Origin: an uncultured Crocinitomix sp.
Lineage (GTDB): Bacteria > Bacteroidota > Bacteroidia > Flavobacteriales_D > Crocinitomicaceae
Direction: 5' to 3'
Length of the DNA stretch: 42,960 bases
NCBI GenBank assembly: GCA_905478225.1
Contig: CAJQHR010000013.1
Span: 1 to 42,960, forward strand
Below, one piece after another: positions 34,328-42,835 of the stretch (positions within the stretch are counted from its first letter, which is position 1; the number at the start of each line of letters is the position of its first letter). The position numbers were made by a program, and so were the translations under genes. The notes under the pieces are model-generated. The model was not told where the DNA came from. It ran no database searches and saw only the letters and a program-made list of their open reading frames with translations.

Positions 34328-36757
34328 ATGCGAAATTTCATCCTATTTATAGGTTTATTAATGTCCTTCAATCTTGCAGCTCAGCCCCCAGGTGGCCGAG
34401 GGGGTAAGCGTGGAGCGGGTGACCAACCCGGAGATAAAAAAGGAGAAATCTTTGGAAACGTTATAGACTCTGTTTCAAACGAGAGTTTGGCATATGTTAC
34501 CGTTTTAGCGTTGAAGCAACCTGAGAATAAAGCCATTGGCGGCGGAGTAACGAGTGATAACGGTAACTTTTCTATTGTTGACCTACCAGTCGGAACATAC
34601 GAACTAAAAATTAGTTTTGTAGGCTATGACACTAAGTTTATTAAAGGAATTAAGCTGACAGAAGATCAAATCACCTATAATTTAAAGGATTTAAAATTTT
34701 CACCAACAGTGTTAGATGTTGTTGAGGTAAATGGAGATGTTCCAGAAATTAGATATGAGATTGATAAGAAAATAATTAATGTAGAAGATCAAATCAATAC
34801 TGACGGGCAAACGGCCATTGAGATTTTGGAAAATATTCCTTCTATATCAGTAAGCGCAGATGGAACCGTGAGTTTAAGAGGGAGTTCAAGTTTTACCTTA
34901 TTAATTGACGGGATTCCAACAATTTTAGATGCGAATGATGCGCTTGCCACCATTCCTGCAAGTACAATAAAAGACATTGAAATTATCACCAATCCATCAG
35001 CGAGATATGACGCCGAGGGAACTAGTGGCGTAATTAATATCATTACAAAAAAGAATAAATTACAAGGTGTGAGCTGTTTGATTAATTTGAGCGCTGGTCG
35101 ATTTGATAATTACGCGGGTGATATTGCCCTCAATTTAAAAAAGAATGCTTTTACGTTTGATTTAAATGCAAACATAAGTGAGCGAGGTCGTCCCAATCAA
35201 ACAACGCAAACACGAACCACAACTTATGATAGTGTTGTAAATGTTTTGCGAAGCGAAGGTGAAAGCAATTGGAAACGTGAAGGTTGGGGCCTAGGTGCAG
35301 GAGTGCAGTGGGCACCTAATAACAGTCATGTTATTGTTTTGAGAGGGAAACTAAGAACTATGAATATGCTTCCATATTCTGATTATGCCTACCTCAATTA
35401 TGATAACGATTCTTTGATTTCAGATTTTTATAATGAGCAGAACAATAACATTGATTTTACCAATAGTTCAACAAGTCTATATTATCAATACAACATTAAG
35501 CGAAATAAAGAGCATAACATTAGTGTTAAGGCCGTATTGAATATTAAAGATGTGGTTCAATTTGACACTACTTTATCGTTTAATAATGATGGGTCGATTC
35601 GTTCTGGAAACTTATTTAAAGAAACTGGGCCTTCGAATTCTTATCGCTTCAATGTCGATTATAAATTGCCTTTAAAAAATAACCGAAAATTTGAGGCGGG
35701 CTTTCAGTCACAATTTGGCACTAGTGGAGACATTGGTGAAAATTATGTTTATAATACAACTACCTCAATCTACGATTTTGATCCTTTATTGAGCTCTGAT
35801 GTTGATTATGTGCGAGACATTCACGCTGGTTATTCCATGTTTAGCGGAAAGCATAAAAGTTTAGGCTATCAATTGGGCTTAAGAGCGGAGTATACCTTCA
35901 GAAATATTTCATCTTCAACTGCTACAAATTTCACTGAAATTAACCGATTAGATTGGTTTCCTTCAGCGCATTTTTCGTATAGCTTAAAAAATAAGAGTCA
36001 ATTTTTGTTGAGCTATTCCCGCCGAATTGAGCGTCCACGTAGTTATTTCTTTGAGCCGTTTATTACATGGGAAGGACCTTTTAACGTGCGTAGTGGAAAT
36101 CCGAATTTGCAACCTGAATATATCAATGCTTTTGAAGTCAGTTATATTAAACCAATTAAACGTAAAGGTTTCTTTAGTGTTGAAGGTTATTTCAGAAAAA
36201 GCAGTGGCATTATTAATCGAATTTCTACCGTGTACGAAGAAGGAATTTTAATTAGTCAACCATACAATATTGGTACTTCTGAGGCATACGGATTAGAAAC
36301 AACCTTAAGTTATAACATAAAAAAATGGTGGAAAATTAATGCCAGCGGAAATGCTTATTTGTTTAATTTATCGGGGTCATTAAATGACGTGGATTATAGC
36401 ACCGAATCTTTCAATTATTCGGGTAGACTTACAAATACCTTTACCGTAAAAGGTTTTATGATTCAATTGGTATCTCGATACAAAAGTGGTTCAGTGGTAG
36501 CACAAGGAGAGAGTTTCGATTCATTTTCTCAGGACATTTCTGTAAGAAAGAGTTTCATGAAAAAACGTTTTTCCGTTTCACTTTCTGGACGTAATATTTT
36601 TGGAACTGAGCGCCGTGGATCAATCACAACCACTGAAAATGTTGAGTTTTACTCAATCTCTAAACCGCTTGCTCCGCAAATTATGTTATCGGTTTCAATT
36701 AAATTGAATAATTATCAAAAAGTGTTTGAGCGTAGCGAGCAAATGGATGACTTTTAG
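34328..36757 (+). CDS. Outer-membrane beta-barrel protein, TonB-receptor-like
   Basis: An 809-residue protein. A signal peptide (about 1-19) leads to a Gly/Arg-rich linker, a carboxypeptidase-regulatory-like domain (about 38-125: IFGNVIDSVSNESLAYVTVL, GTYELKISFVGYDTKFIKGI), then a plug-like domain (about 140-240: AIEILENIPSISVSADGTVS, LLIDGIPTILDAND, ARYDAEGTSGVINIITKK) and a long beta-barrel (about 250-800). The architecture is that of the 'outer membrane beta-barrel family' common in Bacteroidota. No clear TonB box or SusD partner is present, so the cargo is unknown. Confidence 0.9.
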   Translation: MRNFILFIGLLMSFNLAAQPPGGRGGKRGAGDQPGDKKGEIFGNVIDSVSNESLAYVTVLALKQPENKAIGGGVTSDNGNFSIVDLPVGTYELKISFVGYDTKFIKGIKLTEDQITYNLKDLKFSPTVLDVVEVNGDVPEIRYEIDKKIINVEDQINTDGQTAIEILENIPSISVSADGTVSLRGSSSFTLLIDGIPTILDANDALATIPASTIKDIEIITNPSARYDAEGTSGVINIITKKNKLQGVSCLINLSAGRFDNYAGDIALNLKKNAFTFDLNANISERGRPNQTTQTRTTTYDSVVNVLRSEGESNWKREGWGLGAGVQWAPNNSHVIVLRGKLRTMNMLPYSDYAYLNYDNDSLISDFYNEQNNNIDFTNSSTSLYYQYNIKRNKEHNISVKAVLNIKDVVQFDTTLSFNNDGSIRSGNLFKETGPSNSYRFNVDYKLPLKNNRKFEAGFQSQFGTSGDIGENYVYNTTTSIYDFDPLLSSDVDYVRDIHAGYSMFSGKHKSLGYQLGLRAEYTFRNISSSTATNFTEINRLDWFPSAHFSYSLKNKSQFLLSYSRRIERPRSYFFEPFITWEGPFNVRSGNPNLQPEYINAFEVSYIKPIKRKGFFSVEGYFRKSSGIINRISTVYEEGILISQPYNIGTSEAYGLETTLSYNIKKWWKINASGNAYLFNLSGSLNDVDYSTESFNYSGRLTNTFTVKGFMIQLVSRYKSGSVVAQGESFDSFSQDISVRKSFMKKRFSVSLSGRNIFGTERRGSITTTENVEFYSISKPLAPQIMLSVSIKLNNYQKVFERSEQMDDF

Positions 36758-36771
36758 ACAATTATAATCTC

Positions 36772-37533
36772 TCAAAAGATAAGAGTTACGTATACGTGAT
36801 AGTCTAGATTCCTACTAATATACCTGTCTGAATAATGGATGTGATTTACAGGTTTACCATCATCAAATTGTTCGTAATAAGTGCTTTTTACACTTGCTAC
36901 TCCGTACATATACCTTGCGCCAATAGACCAAGTTGCAATAGTGTTATGATAATTTTTAGTTTTAAATCGATAGCCAAATTCAAATTGTAGGGCGCCATAA
37001 AATTTCCATCCGCTAGGTTTGTGTTTAAATTTATCTGTCGTAAATATTTTTTTAGAATAAGTACTGGTATCAACTGGATAATAGTTTATGACTTGTTGTT
37101 GTTGACGTATCTTATGAGGTCCTCCACTTATTATGCTTTTAATGAAAACGCGTTCGGCTCTTAAACAAAGACTGTAGCTAGGACCAATTTGCACAAAATG
37201 ATGGATTCCTTTCGTGAGTTCAATTAGATCTGAGTGTGGTTTATCATTTGGCTGAAAGTAATTGATTAAAGCACCATAATTGCTCTTATAATCTCCTCCA
37301 TAAAATTCGAATCCAAAAAAATGATTTTTGGTTATTTTCAATTCAGCAGATAATCTGAAAGCAATAAATCCGGGATGAAAATAAGGGCTATCTTCTAAGT
37401 AATATGCCGTGGCTAAACCTATTGGCGCATAGAATTGAATGCATATGTCCCCATGTGCTGTCTTACTTTTTAATCTGTTATTTGAACCGGGAAGCTGTGC
37501 AATATTGGTGAATTGTGAAAAAAATAGCGAAGG
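36772..37533 (-). pseudogene. Barrel-like outer-membrane protein lacking a usable start
   Basis: The open frame runs from just after a TAG (37534-37536) to TGA at 36772. Its first part (LFFSQFTNIAQLPGSN, GDICIQFYAPIGLATAYYLE, FHPGFIAFRLSAELK) is protein-like but contains no ATG or GTG; the first common start is TTG at 37339-37341, in the middle of a strand. The C-terminus ends YHVYVTLIF, with the terminal aromatic residue typical of barrel proteins. A signal-peptide-like stretch (RKLHTLAFAIFFTIHQ) is in another frame just upstream, consistent with one frameshift near 37500-37520. Probably a small barrel protein that has lost its front. Confidence 0.6.
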
Positions 37534-37664
37534 CTAGAGTATGTAATTTTCTAATGTGTTGGTTTGGTTGATGACTTTTTTGCATAACCTTATCATTCAA
37601 TTTAAGCGAATATAGGCATAGGCTTTTTGAAGTGACAACTGTTTTGCGAAGCACTTAAATTCTA

Positions 37665-37705
37665 TTTGCGATAATCGCAAAAAGTCAAATTAAATGTTTA
37701 AACAT
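37665..37705. promoter_or_regulatory. Two stacked perfect palindromes upstream of the Fe-S/pirin operon
   Basis: TTTGCGAT-A-ATCGCAAA (37665-37681) and ATGTTTAAACAT (37694-37705) lie 12 bases apart, about 125-165 bases before the first gene of the operon. Such symmetry fits dimeric regulator sites. No specific regulator can be named. Confidence 0.45.
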
Positions 37706-37829
37706 GTTTTTGGATTGAGATTTTATTTCTATCTTGTATGGCCAATTAAAGAAGCTCAGAACTTCGGCTCTAAGTGATGGCTGAATTTTACTTTTAAACT
37801 GAAAGAAGAATTACGAATTATAAACGGTT

Positions 37830-38254
37830 ATGGATAGAGAAATTGTAAAAGAATATACAAACGGTGAATTAACAATTGTATTGAAACCAAAATCATGCAT
37901 TCATGCCGCCGAGTGCGTAAAAGCGCTTCCTAACGTATACAATCCAAATGAAAAACCTTGGATTAAAGCAGAAAATGGAACCACGGATGAATTAAAAGCA
38001 AAATTGCTAAATGCCCATCAGGCCCATTAAGTTATTATATGAATCGTGAGGAAAATCAGGAAGCTTTAACTACAAGTACAAAAGTGGAGGTCTTGAAAAA
38101 TGGTCCTTTATTAGTTTATGGCACCATTGAGGTAAAAGATAAAGACGGTAACACTGAAACGAAGAACAAAACCACGGCATTTTGTCGTTGCAGCGCTTCA
38201 GGAAATAAACCGTATTGCGACGGTTCGCATATTAAAGCAGAATTTAAAGATTAA
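37830..38254 (+). pseudogene. (4Fe-4S)/CDGSH double-domain protein split by a frameshift
   Basis: The front (37830-38030) is a divergent 4Fe-4S mono-cluster domain (Fer4_19-like): SCIHAAECVKALPNVYNPNE and KPWIKAENGTTDEL. After DELK the frame should continue as KIAKCPSGPLSYYMNREENQ, but one base appears lost around 37993-38005, so the product ends early (LLNAHQAH) without the CPSG cysteine. The restored frame runs straight into the second domain at 38039, with KNGPLLVYGTIEVKDKDGNT and the CDGSH zinc-finger-like 2Fe-2S motif FCRCSASGNKPYCDGSH. In relatives the two domains are one protein of about 140 residues (from memory). The CDGSH half could still be made from its own ATG at 38039. Confidence 0.8.
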
Positions 38255-38265
38255 AAGAAATTAAA

Positions 38266-39288
38266 ATGGAAAATAATATTATTCAAATCGCTCCTTTAGG
38301 CTTTCCTTGGGAAACACAGGATCCTTTTTTGTTTTGTGCCTATCATAATGACGCTTACCCGGCCGGGAATGGCGAAATGGGGGTGAAGACTGCAGATTTA
38401 AAAGGCAGAAGAATGGGGCAAGATTTTGTAGTTAAAGATGGATTTAGAATGTATCACGGCAGAGAAGTGCCAGGGTTTCCATACCATCCGCACAGAGGGT
38501 TTGAAACTATTACAATTAATAAACAAGGCGCCGTGGATCATTCCGACTCGCTGGGAGCTGCAGGACGTTTTAAAGGGGGTGATGTGCAGTGGATGACTGC
38601 TGGGAAAGGTATTCAACATTCCGAGATGTTTCCACTTTTGAACGACGAAAAACCAAACCACTTAGAAATTTTTCAGGTTTGGCTTAATCTTCCAAAAGCG
38701 GACAAGTTTGTTGATCCGCATTTTAAAATGCTATGGAAAGAAGACATTCCTGTCGTGAAAGAAACAAACACGAAAGGGAAGTCTGCCACCGTGGATTTAA
38801 TTGCAGGCGACTTAGGAGAGAAAAAAGCAGCTAAACCAACGCCAAATTCTTGGGCAGCAACTGTCGACCATCATGTGCGTGTTTTAACAGTGAAAATTGA
38901 ATCAAGCGCCAAATGGACGCTTCCAGCAACGGACTTATCTGCTGATAGAAATATTTATTTTTATTCAGGCGATAAATTGATTGTTGATGGTTTATCGATT
39001 GAAAAGGATCATCAAGTTACCTTGAATCCTGATGTTGATATTGTTTTAGAAAATAAAAGCGAGGAAGACGCCTTTCTCTTGATTTTAGAAGGTAAGCCTA
39101 TTGGCGAACCCGTAGCACAACATGGACCGTTTGTCATGAATACCTTTGAAGAGATTCAACAAGCCATTGCAGATTATCAGCGCACACAATTTGGCGGATG
39201 GCCTTGGGCAGAGCGTGAAAAAACACATGCGGCAAATAAAGGTAGGTTTGCATTACATGCTGATGGAACAGAAGAAAATAAAGGATAG
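38266..39288 (+). CDS. Pirin family protein
   Basis: A 340-residue bicupin. The N-terminal cupin (about 55-180) has the pirin metal-site pattern YHPHRGFETITI, VQWMTAGKGIQHSEMF and HLEIFQVWLNLP. The C-terminal cupin (about 210-290) ends with the usual GKPIGEPVAQHGPFVMNTFE. Pirins bind iron or other metal; some have quercetinase activity and others regulate via redox state. It follows the Fe-S/CDGSH gene by 11 bases and the hydrolase gene starts two bases after its stop, so it sits in the middle of an operon. Confidence 0.93.
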   Translation: MENNIIQIAPLGFPWETQDPFLFCAYHNDAYPAGNGEMGVKTADLKGRRMGQDFVVKDGFRMYHGREVPGFPYHPHRGFETITINKQGAVDHSDSLGAAGRFKGGDVQWMTAGKGIQHSEMFPLLNDEKPNHLEIFQVWLNLPKADKFVDPHFKMLWKEDIPVVKETNTKGKSATVDLIAGDLGEKKAAKPTPNSWAATVDHHVRVLTVKIESSAKWTLPATDLSADRNIYFYSGDKLIVDGLSIEKDHQVTLNPDVDIVLENKSEEDAFLLILEGKPIGEPVAQHGPFVMNTFEEIQQAIADYQRTQFGGWPWAEREKTHAANKGRFALHADGTEENKG

Positions 39289-39290
39289 AA

Positions 39291-39979
39291 GTGAAACCAA
39301 ATTTAATTTTATTACACGGCGCTTTAGGAAGTAAGCAGTATTTCAATGACCTGAAAGAGCGACTAAAAAGCGATTTTGAGGTTTCGCCCTTGATTTCGAA
39401 GGGCATGGGGAATGTGAATTGGAGGTGGAAGAATTTTCTATTGATCTTTTTTCAGACAATTTGATACACTTTATTTCGGAATTTAAGATTGAAAAGGCAC
39501 ATGTTTTTGGGTATTCTATGGGTGGATTCGTAGCGCTAGATGCGGCTTATCAATTTCCTGCTAACATTGACAAAATTGTGACTTTGGGTACAAAGTTTGA
39601 ATGGAGCCCAAGAATATCGGTACAAGAAATTCGACAATTAAATCCTGAACTTATTGAAGATAAAGTGCCCCGATTCCCAGCACGTCTGGCAGAACTTCAT
39701 CCAGCAAATGATTGGAAAGAGAATATGGAAATGACCGCAGATTTAATGGTGGAATTAGGCGAGCAGAACGGTTTCGATAATGATTTATTGGAAGAAATTA
39801 ATCATGATGTTACTATTGGATGGGGGACTGAAGATAGAATGGTGTTCAAAGCCGAGTCTGAATTTGTCGCAAACCATTTAACGAATGGACGTTTTTATTC
39901 ATTGAGCAATCAACCACACCCGATAGAAAAGGTAGATTTAGATGTTTTGGTGAACTACATTAGATCAACGCTCTTATGA
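39291..39979 (+). pseudogene. Alpha/beta hydrolase with one frameshift
   Basis: GTG at 39291 starts MKPNLILLHGALGSKQYFND (HG oxyanion motif), continuing to SDFEVSP. Around 39389-39392 one base seems missing; the other frame continues DFEGHGECELEVEEFSIDLF and contains nucleophile motif FGYSMGG, the acid region WGTEDRMVF and a histidine near the end (NQPHPIEKV). Restored length is about 229 residues, normal for the family. As sequenced, the first frame stops at TGA about 55 codons in. The last four bases overlap the next start (ATGA). Substrate unknown. Confidence 0.8.
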
Positions 39980-40854
39980 ACTTGACAATCATGGGATACT
40001 CAACGGCACTTTTTGCTACTTGGTTTTTTATTGATGAGCTTGGAATTGTGTTTGATGCTGGAGATGGATTATCGTCCGGGATATTTCAAAAGGGCAGAAA
40101 GGTAAAGCACATTTTTATTTCTCATGCAGATCGTAATCATTTAACGGGGCTTGTGCAATTCAATCAATTAAATGGTCACAACGGTTCACCTATCATATAT
40201 TATCCAGATGCATGCGGATCTTTTCCAGCATTGCAGGATTTTACTTCGAAGTTTGATCCAAGACCAACTGCCGCCGATTGGAAACCAATCGCTTTTGGTT
40301 CTCAACATGCTGTAGGAAAAGATTTAATTGTAGAAGCTATTCGCAACGGGTATGTAAACGCCCCGCCAGAAGTCAGTAAAAGCTTAAGTTATAAGATCTA
40401 TCGCTCAAAACGTAAATTAAAAGCCGAATACGCTGCCTTGTCTGGCAATGATATTCGTGATTTAATCGCAGCCCATGGGAATGATTATGTGACGGATGTG
40501 GTTCGAGAAAACGTTCTGAGTTATTCGGGTGATACACCCGTTGAGGATTATGAACGCTGGAACAATTCCAATATCCTCATCCATGAGGCAACGTTTTTAG
40601 GGAATGATGACTCGCTTAAACATGCTTCTACCAAAAATAAGCACAGCGACCTTTCAGAGGTCATGGAAATGCTTGCAAACATCAAGGTGAACAAAGTTAT
40701 ATTAAGTCATTTTTCTCCCCGCTATCACCAAGAAGAAATAGATGCAGAAATTAAACGCCTCGCTAGACATTTTAACGTCAGAGTTCCTATCTTCAGAATG
40801 ATTCCCGGTCAGATTCATAAAAATATTCTTTCTGAAAATCCAGTTTTTGGTTAG
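39976..40854 (+). CDS. Metallo-beta-lactamase fold protein (RNase Z-like)
   Basis: A 292-residue protein with MBL-fold motifs in order: FDAGDG (about 26-31), ISHADRNHLTGL (about 49-59), YSGDTPVEDY, LIHEATFLGND and ILSHFSPRYH. The arrangement resembles RNase Z/arylsulfatase-like members. The first metal motif, normally HxHxDH or HxDxDH, is H50-A-D52-R-N54-H55, with Asn in place of the conserved Asp, so metal binding or catalysis may differ. The start codon overlaps the hydrolase stop by four bases, indicating translational coupling as the last gene of the operon. Confidence 0.85.
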   Translation: MNLTIMGYSTALFATWFFIDELGIVFDAGDGLSSGIFQKGRKVKHIFISHADRNHLTGLVQFNQLNGHNGSPIIYYPDACGSFPALQDFTSKFDPRPTAADWKPIAFGSQHAVGKDLIVEAIRNGYVNAPPEVSKSLSYKIYRSKRKLKAEYAALSGNDIRDLIAAHGNDYVTDVVRENVLSYSGDTPVEDYERWNNSNILIHEATFLGNDDSLKHASTKNKHSDLSEVMEMLANIKVNKVILSHFSPRYHQEEIDAEIKRLARHFNVRVPIFRMIPGQIHKNILSENPVFG

Positions 40855-40995
40855 GATGTGCTAGAAGGGCTTAATTGCTTAGTTACAAATTCCATCCGCC
40901 TAAGATGTGCCATTCTTAAATTTCGAAGAGCAAATAAAGTCTACCAAAAACAAAACACTAATAGCTGTATCGTTAGACCCCACAGCGCAGAACGT

Positions 40996-41062
40996 CAGTT
41001 CGACTGATTTGACTTGATAAAGCGAAGCGAATATCAAGTCAAATTATATCGAGAACAAGGAC
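40996..41062. repeat. Dispersed palindromic repeat, copy A
   Basis: ATTTGACTTGATA and TATCAAGTCAAAT form a perfect 13-bp stem around AAGCGAAGCGAA, with TCGA repeated further out. The whole unit aligns with 21510-21575. It lies in the 257-base gap after the MBL-fold gene; no gene is seen there. Confidence 0.7.
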
Positions 41063-41111
41063 TAACCACTAAAAAATCCTATTTTTATATCCACTAACCA
41101 ATTTAGTATAT

Positions 41112-41652
41112 ATGAAAATCAAGTACATCTTTCCAGCGATATCAGCATTTGTATTAATCTCTTGTGGCGGCAAGCCTGTAGTGGAGGAAACGGAAAATCC
41201 TTTCGCTGAATTAACTGAAATAATGTACGATATAGGTGATGACCTCTACAAATATTCCTATTGGAGCAAGTGCATTTGATCAAGTAATGCAAGAGCCTGC
41301 AGATACCTTTTTCCAATATATTCCGCAAGTATAGGGATCATATGAATATGAATGCACTCCACATGCCCCATCAATGGCTAGTCAGTTTAAAGTTGTAGAT
41401 AGTTTAAACACCATAATTGCAAATATTGAAAATTTAATTTTACTTTACCCCAATCCAACAAATAATCTTATTACAGTTGATATAAACGGTTATAATTGTT
41501 CATTTAATATTGAGATTTACGACCTTCAAGGAAGGTTATTAGAAACTACCAATAAAACAACAATATCACTTAAAAAGGATTCTAAAGGAATCTATGTATT
41601 TAGAGTAAGTTATGGAGACAAAACTGAAGAAATGAGAGTTCTCAGACAATAA
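41112..41652 (+). pseudogene. Decayed lipoprotein fused to a Por-type secretion tail
   Basis: ATG at 41112 opens a clear lipoprotein (MKIKYIFPAISAFVLISC, then GGKPVVEETENPFAELTEI) that stops at TGA 41277-41279. From about 41242 a second frame continues (TSTNIPIGASAFDQVMQEPA, DTFFQYIPQV), hits TAG at 41332-41334, and goes on in the same frame (GSYEYECTPHAPSMASQFKV) into ENLILLYPNPTNNLITVDIN, YNCSFNIEIYDLQGRLLETT and GIYVFRVSYGDKTEEMRVLR, a type A (Por) sorting domain ending at 41652. Lipoprotein signals and Por tails seldom share one protein, so this may be the joined remains of two genes. Confidence 0.65.
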
Positions 41653-41724
41653 TTTTCCTAATCCTTTTATTAAGTTTTCTCCATTAAAATTTTAGGTTCT
41701 ATATGAGTCCTTAGAGATTAATTG

Positions 41725-41732
41725 TATATTTG
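41725..41732 (+). promoter_or_regulatory. -7 box abutting the 290-residue exported protein gene
   Basis: TATATTTG, an exact TAnnTTTG match, ends six bases before the ATG at 41739. Confidence 0.5.
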
Positions 41733-41738
41733 ATTATT

Positions 41739-42611
41739 ATGGAAAGGATATTTATTTTTTTGCTTTTTAGTATTGTTATTTTTCAAACCAATGCTCAAAT
41801 AAATCCAAATGGAATCCCAATTAAATTCAACGCTGGAGATTGGAAGCTTGTAAGTGATGATTTTGGAATGTGTATGTTGGGGCATGATGTTATTGCAGGT
41901 CCTATTCTCATTATTGAACATGTGAACTCTGATATTGAAGCATTAAAAAAGCAGTTGGAATCCGGTTATGAGGAAGAAGGAATGCAACTCTTTCCCTCAA
42001 ATAGTGCAAAAGTGGAAGGTAATAATAATGTATCTATAAACTATAGTGGAAATGCACAAGGAAGCTCCATTAAAGCAAAAGCAATAGGTATTTTGAGTAA
42101 TAAGAGCTATTGCAAAGGTTTAGTAATTCTCATATTAACGGAAACTTCGGCCGATGACACAAAACAAAAAGATGCCATTAAAAAAATAGCTCAAAGTATA
42201 GAATACATTAAACCTACTGACCCTCAGAACTGGAAATCAAAATTAAATGGGCAAAAACTAGTAGATCGTGAATCACATTCATCAAGTGATTCGTCCCCTG
42301 ACGGAAGTTTTTACGTAAGTGTTTCTAAGAATAGCTCAAGTATATATAGCTTCTGTAGTGATGGTACATTTAGGTATGATTATTCATCCTCTTCATCTTC
42401 TTCTGGAAGTGGTCTAGATTCAAATATGGATAAAGATAGTTACAGTGAACAAGGACAATGGGTAATTGCAACTATTAATAATACACCAATGGTTAAATTT
42501 ATGTATACCAGCGGATTAATTGAATATCACGAAATTAGCCGACATGAAAGTGGACATTACTATCTAAATGGAAGTCAATATACAAAAGGGCCTAGTGACT
42601 ATTGCAAATAG
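41739..42611 (+). CDS. Exported protein of unknown function with Ser-rich linker
   Basis: A 290-residue protein with a signal peptide (about 1-20, ending TNAQ). The first domain (about 25-155: FNAGDWKLVSDDFGMCMLGH, ILIIEHVNSDIEALKKQLES, AIKKIAQSIEYIKP) looks like an alpha/beta lipoprotein-type fold. A serine-rich stretch (about 175-190) and another run of seven serines (about 226-232) frame a second beta-rich region with FCSDGTFRYDY and GQWVIATINNTPMVKFMYTS, which resembles short lipocalin-like/META-type 'SDGTF...GxW' repeats. The ATG at 41739 is chosen over the upstream TTG. No family named. It lies 225 bases from the right IS. Confidence 0.65.
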   Translation: MERIFIFLLFSIVIFQTNAQINPNGIPIKFNAGDWKLVSDDFGMCMLGHDVIAGPILIIEHVNSDIEALKKQLESGYEEEGMQLFPSNSAKVEGNNNVSINYSGNAQGSSIKAKAIGILSNKSYCKGLVILILTETSADDTKQKDAIKKIAQSIEYIKPTDPQNWKSKLNGQKLVDRESHSSSDSSPDGSFYVSVSKNSSSIYSFCSDGTFRYDYSSSSSSSGSGLDSNMDKDSYSEQGQWVIATINNTPMVKFMYTSGLIEYHEISRHESGHYYLNGSQYTKGPSDYCK

Positions 42612-42835
42612 ACCAATTCATATAAAATGCCCCTTAGATTTAATAGTTATTTTAGCTAATTCTGCATGAATCCATTGGGCTTTTACTTAACAATCTTTTG
42701 GCTTCTATATAAAGCTATATGCTTATGCCTCAGTATCTCCATACATTGGTAATCTAATTATCTTCCTTTACAACTTACGAGAATAGAAAATATGAGAAAA
42801 AAATAAATAATAATTAGTAAATTATAAAAATAAAT

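Noticed and set aside
223-42611. Reassignment of TGA to tryptophan, suggested by TGA stops inside two genes
   Set aside because: Core genes use TGG for tryptophan and have no internal TGA, and some genes end with TGA. The stops are better explained as nonsense mutations.
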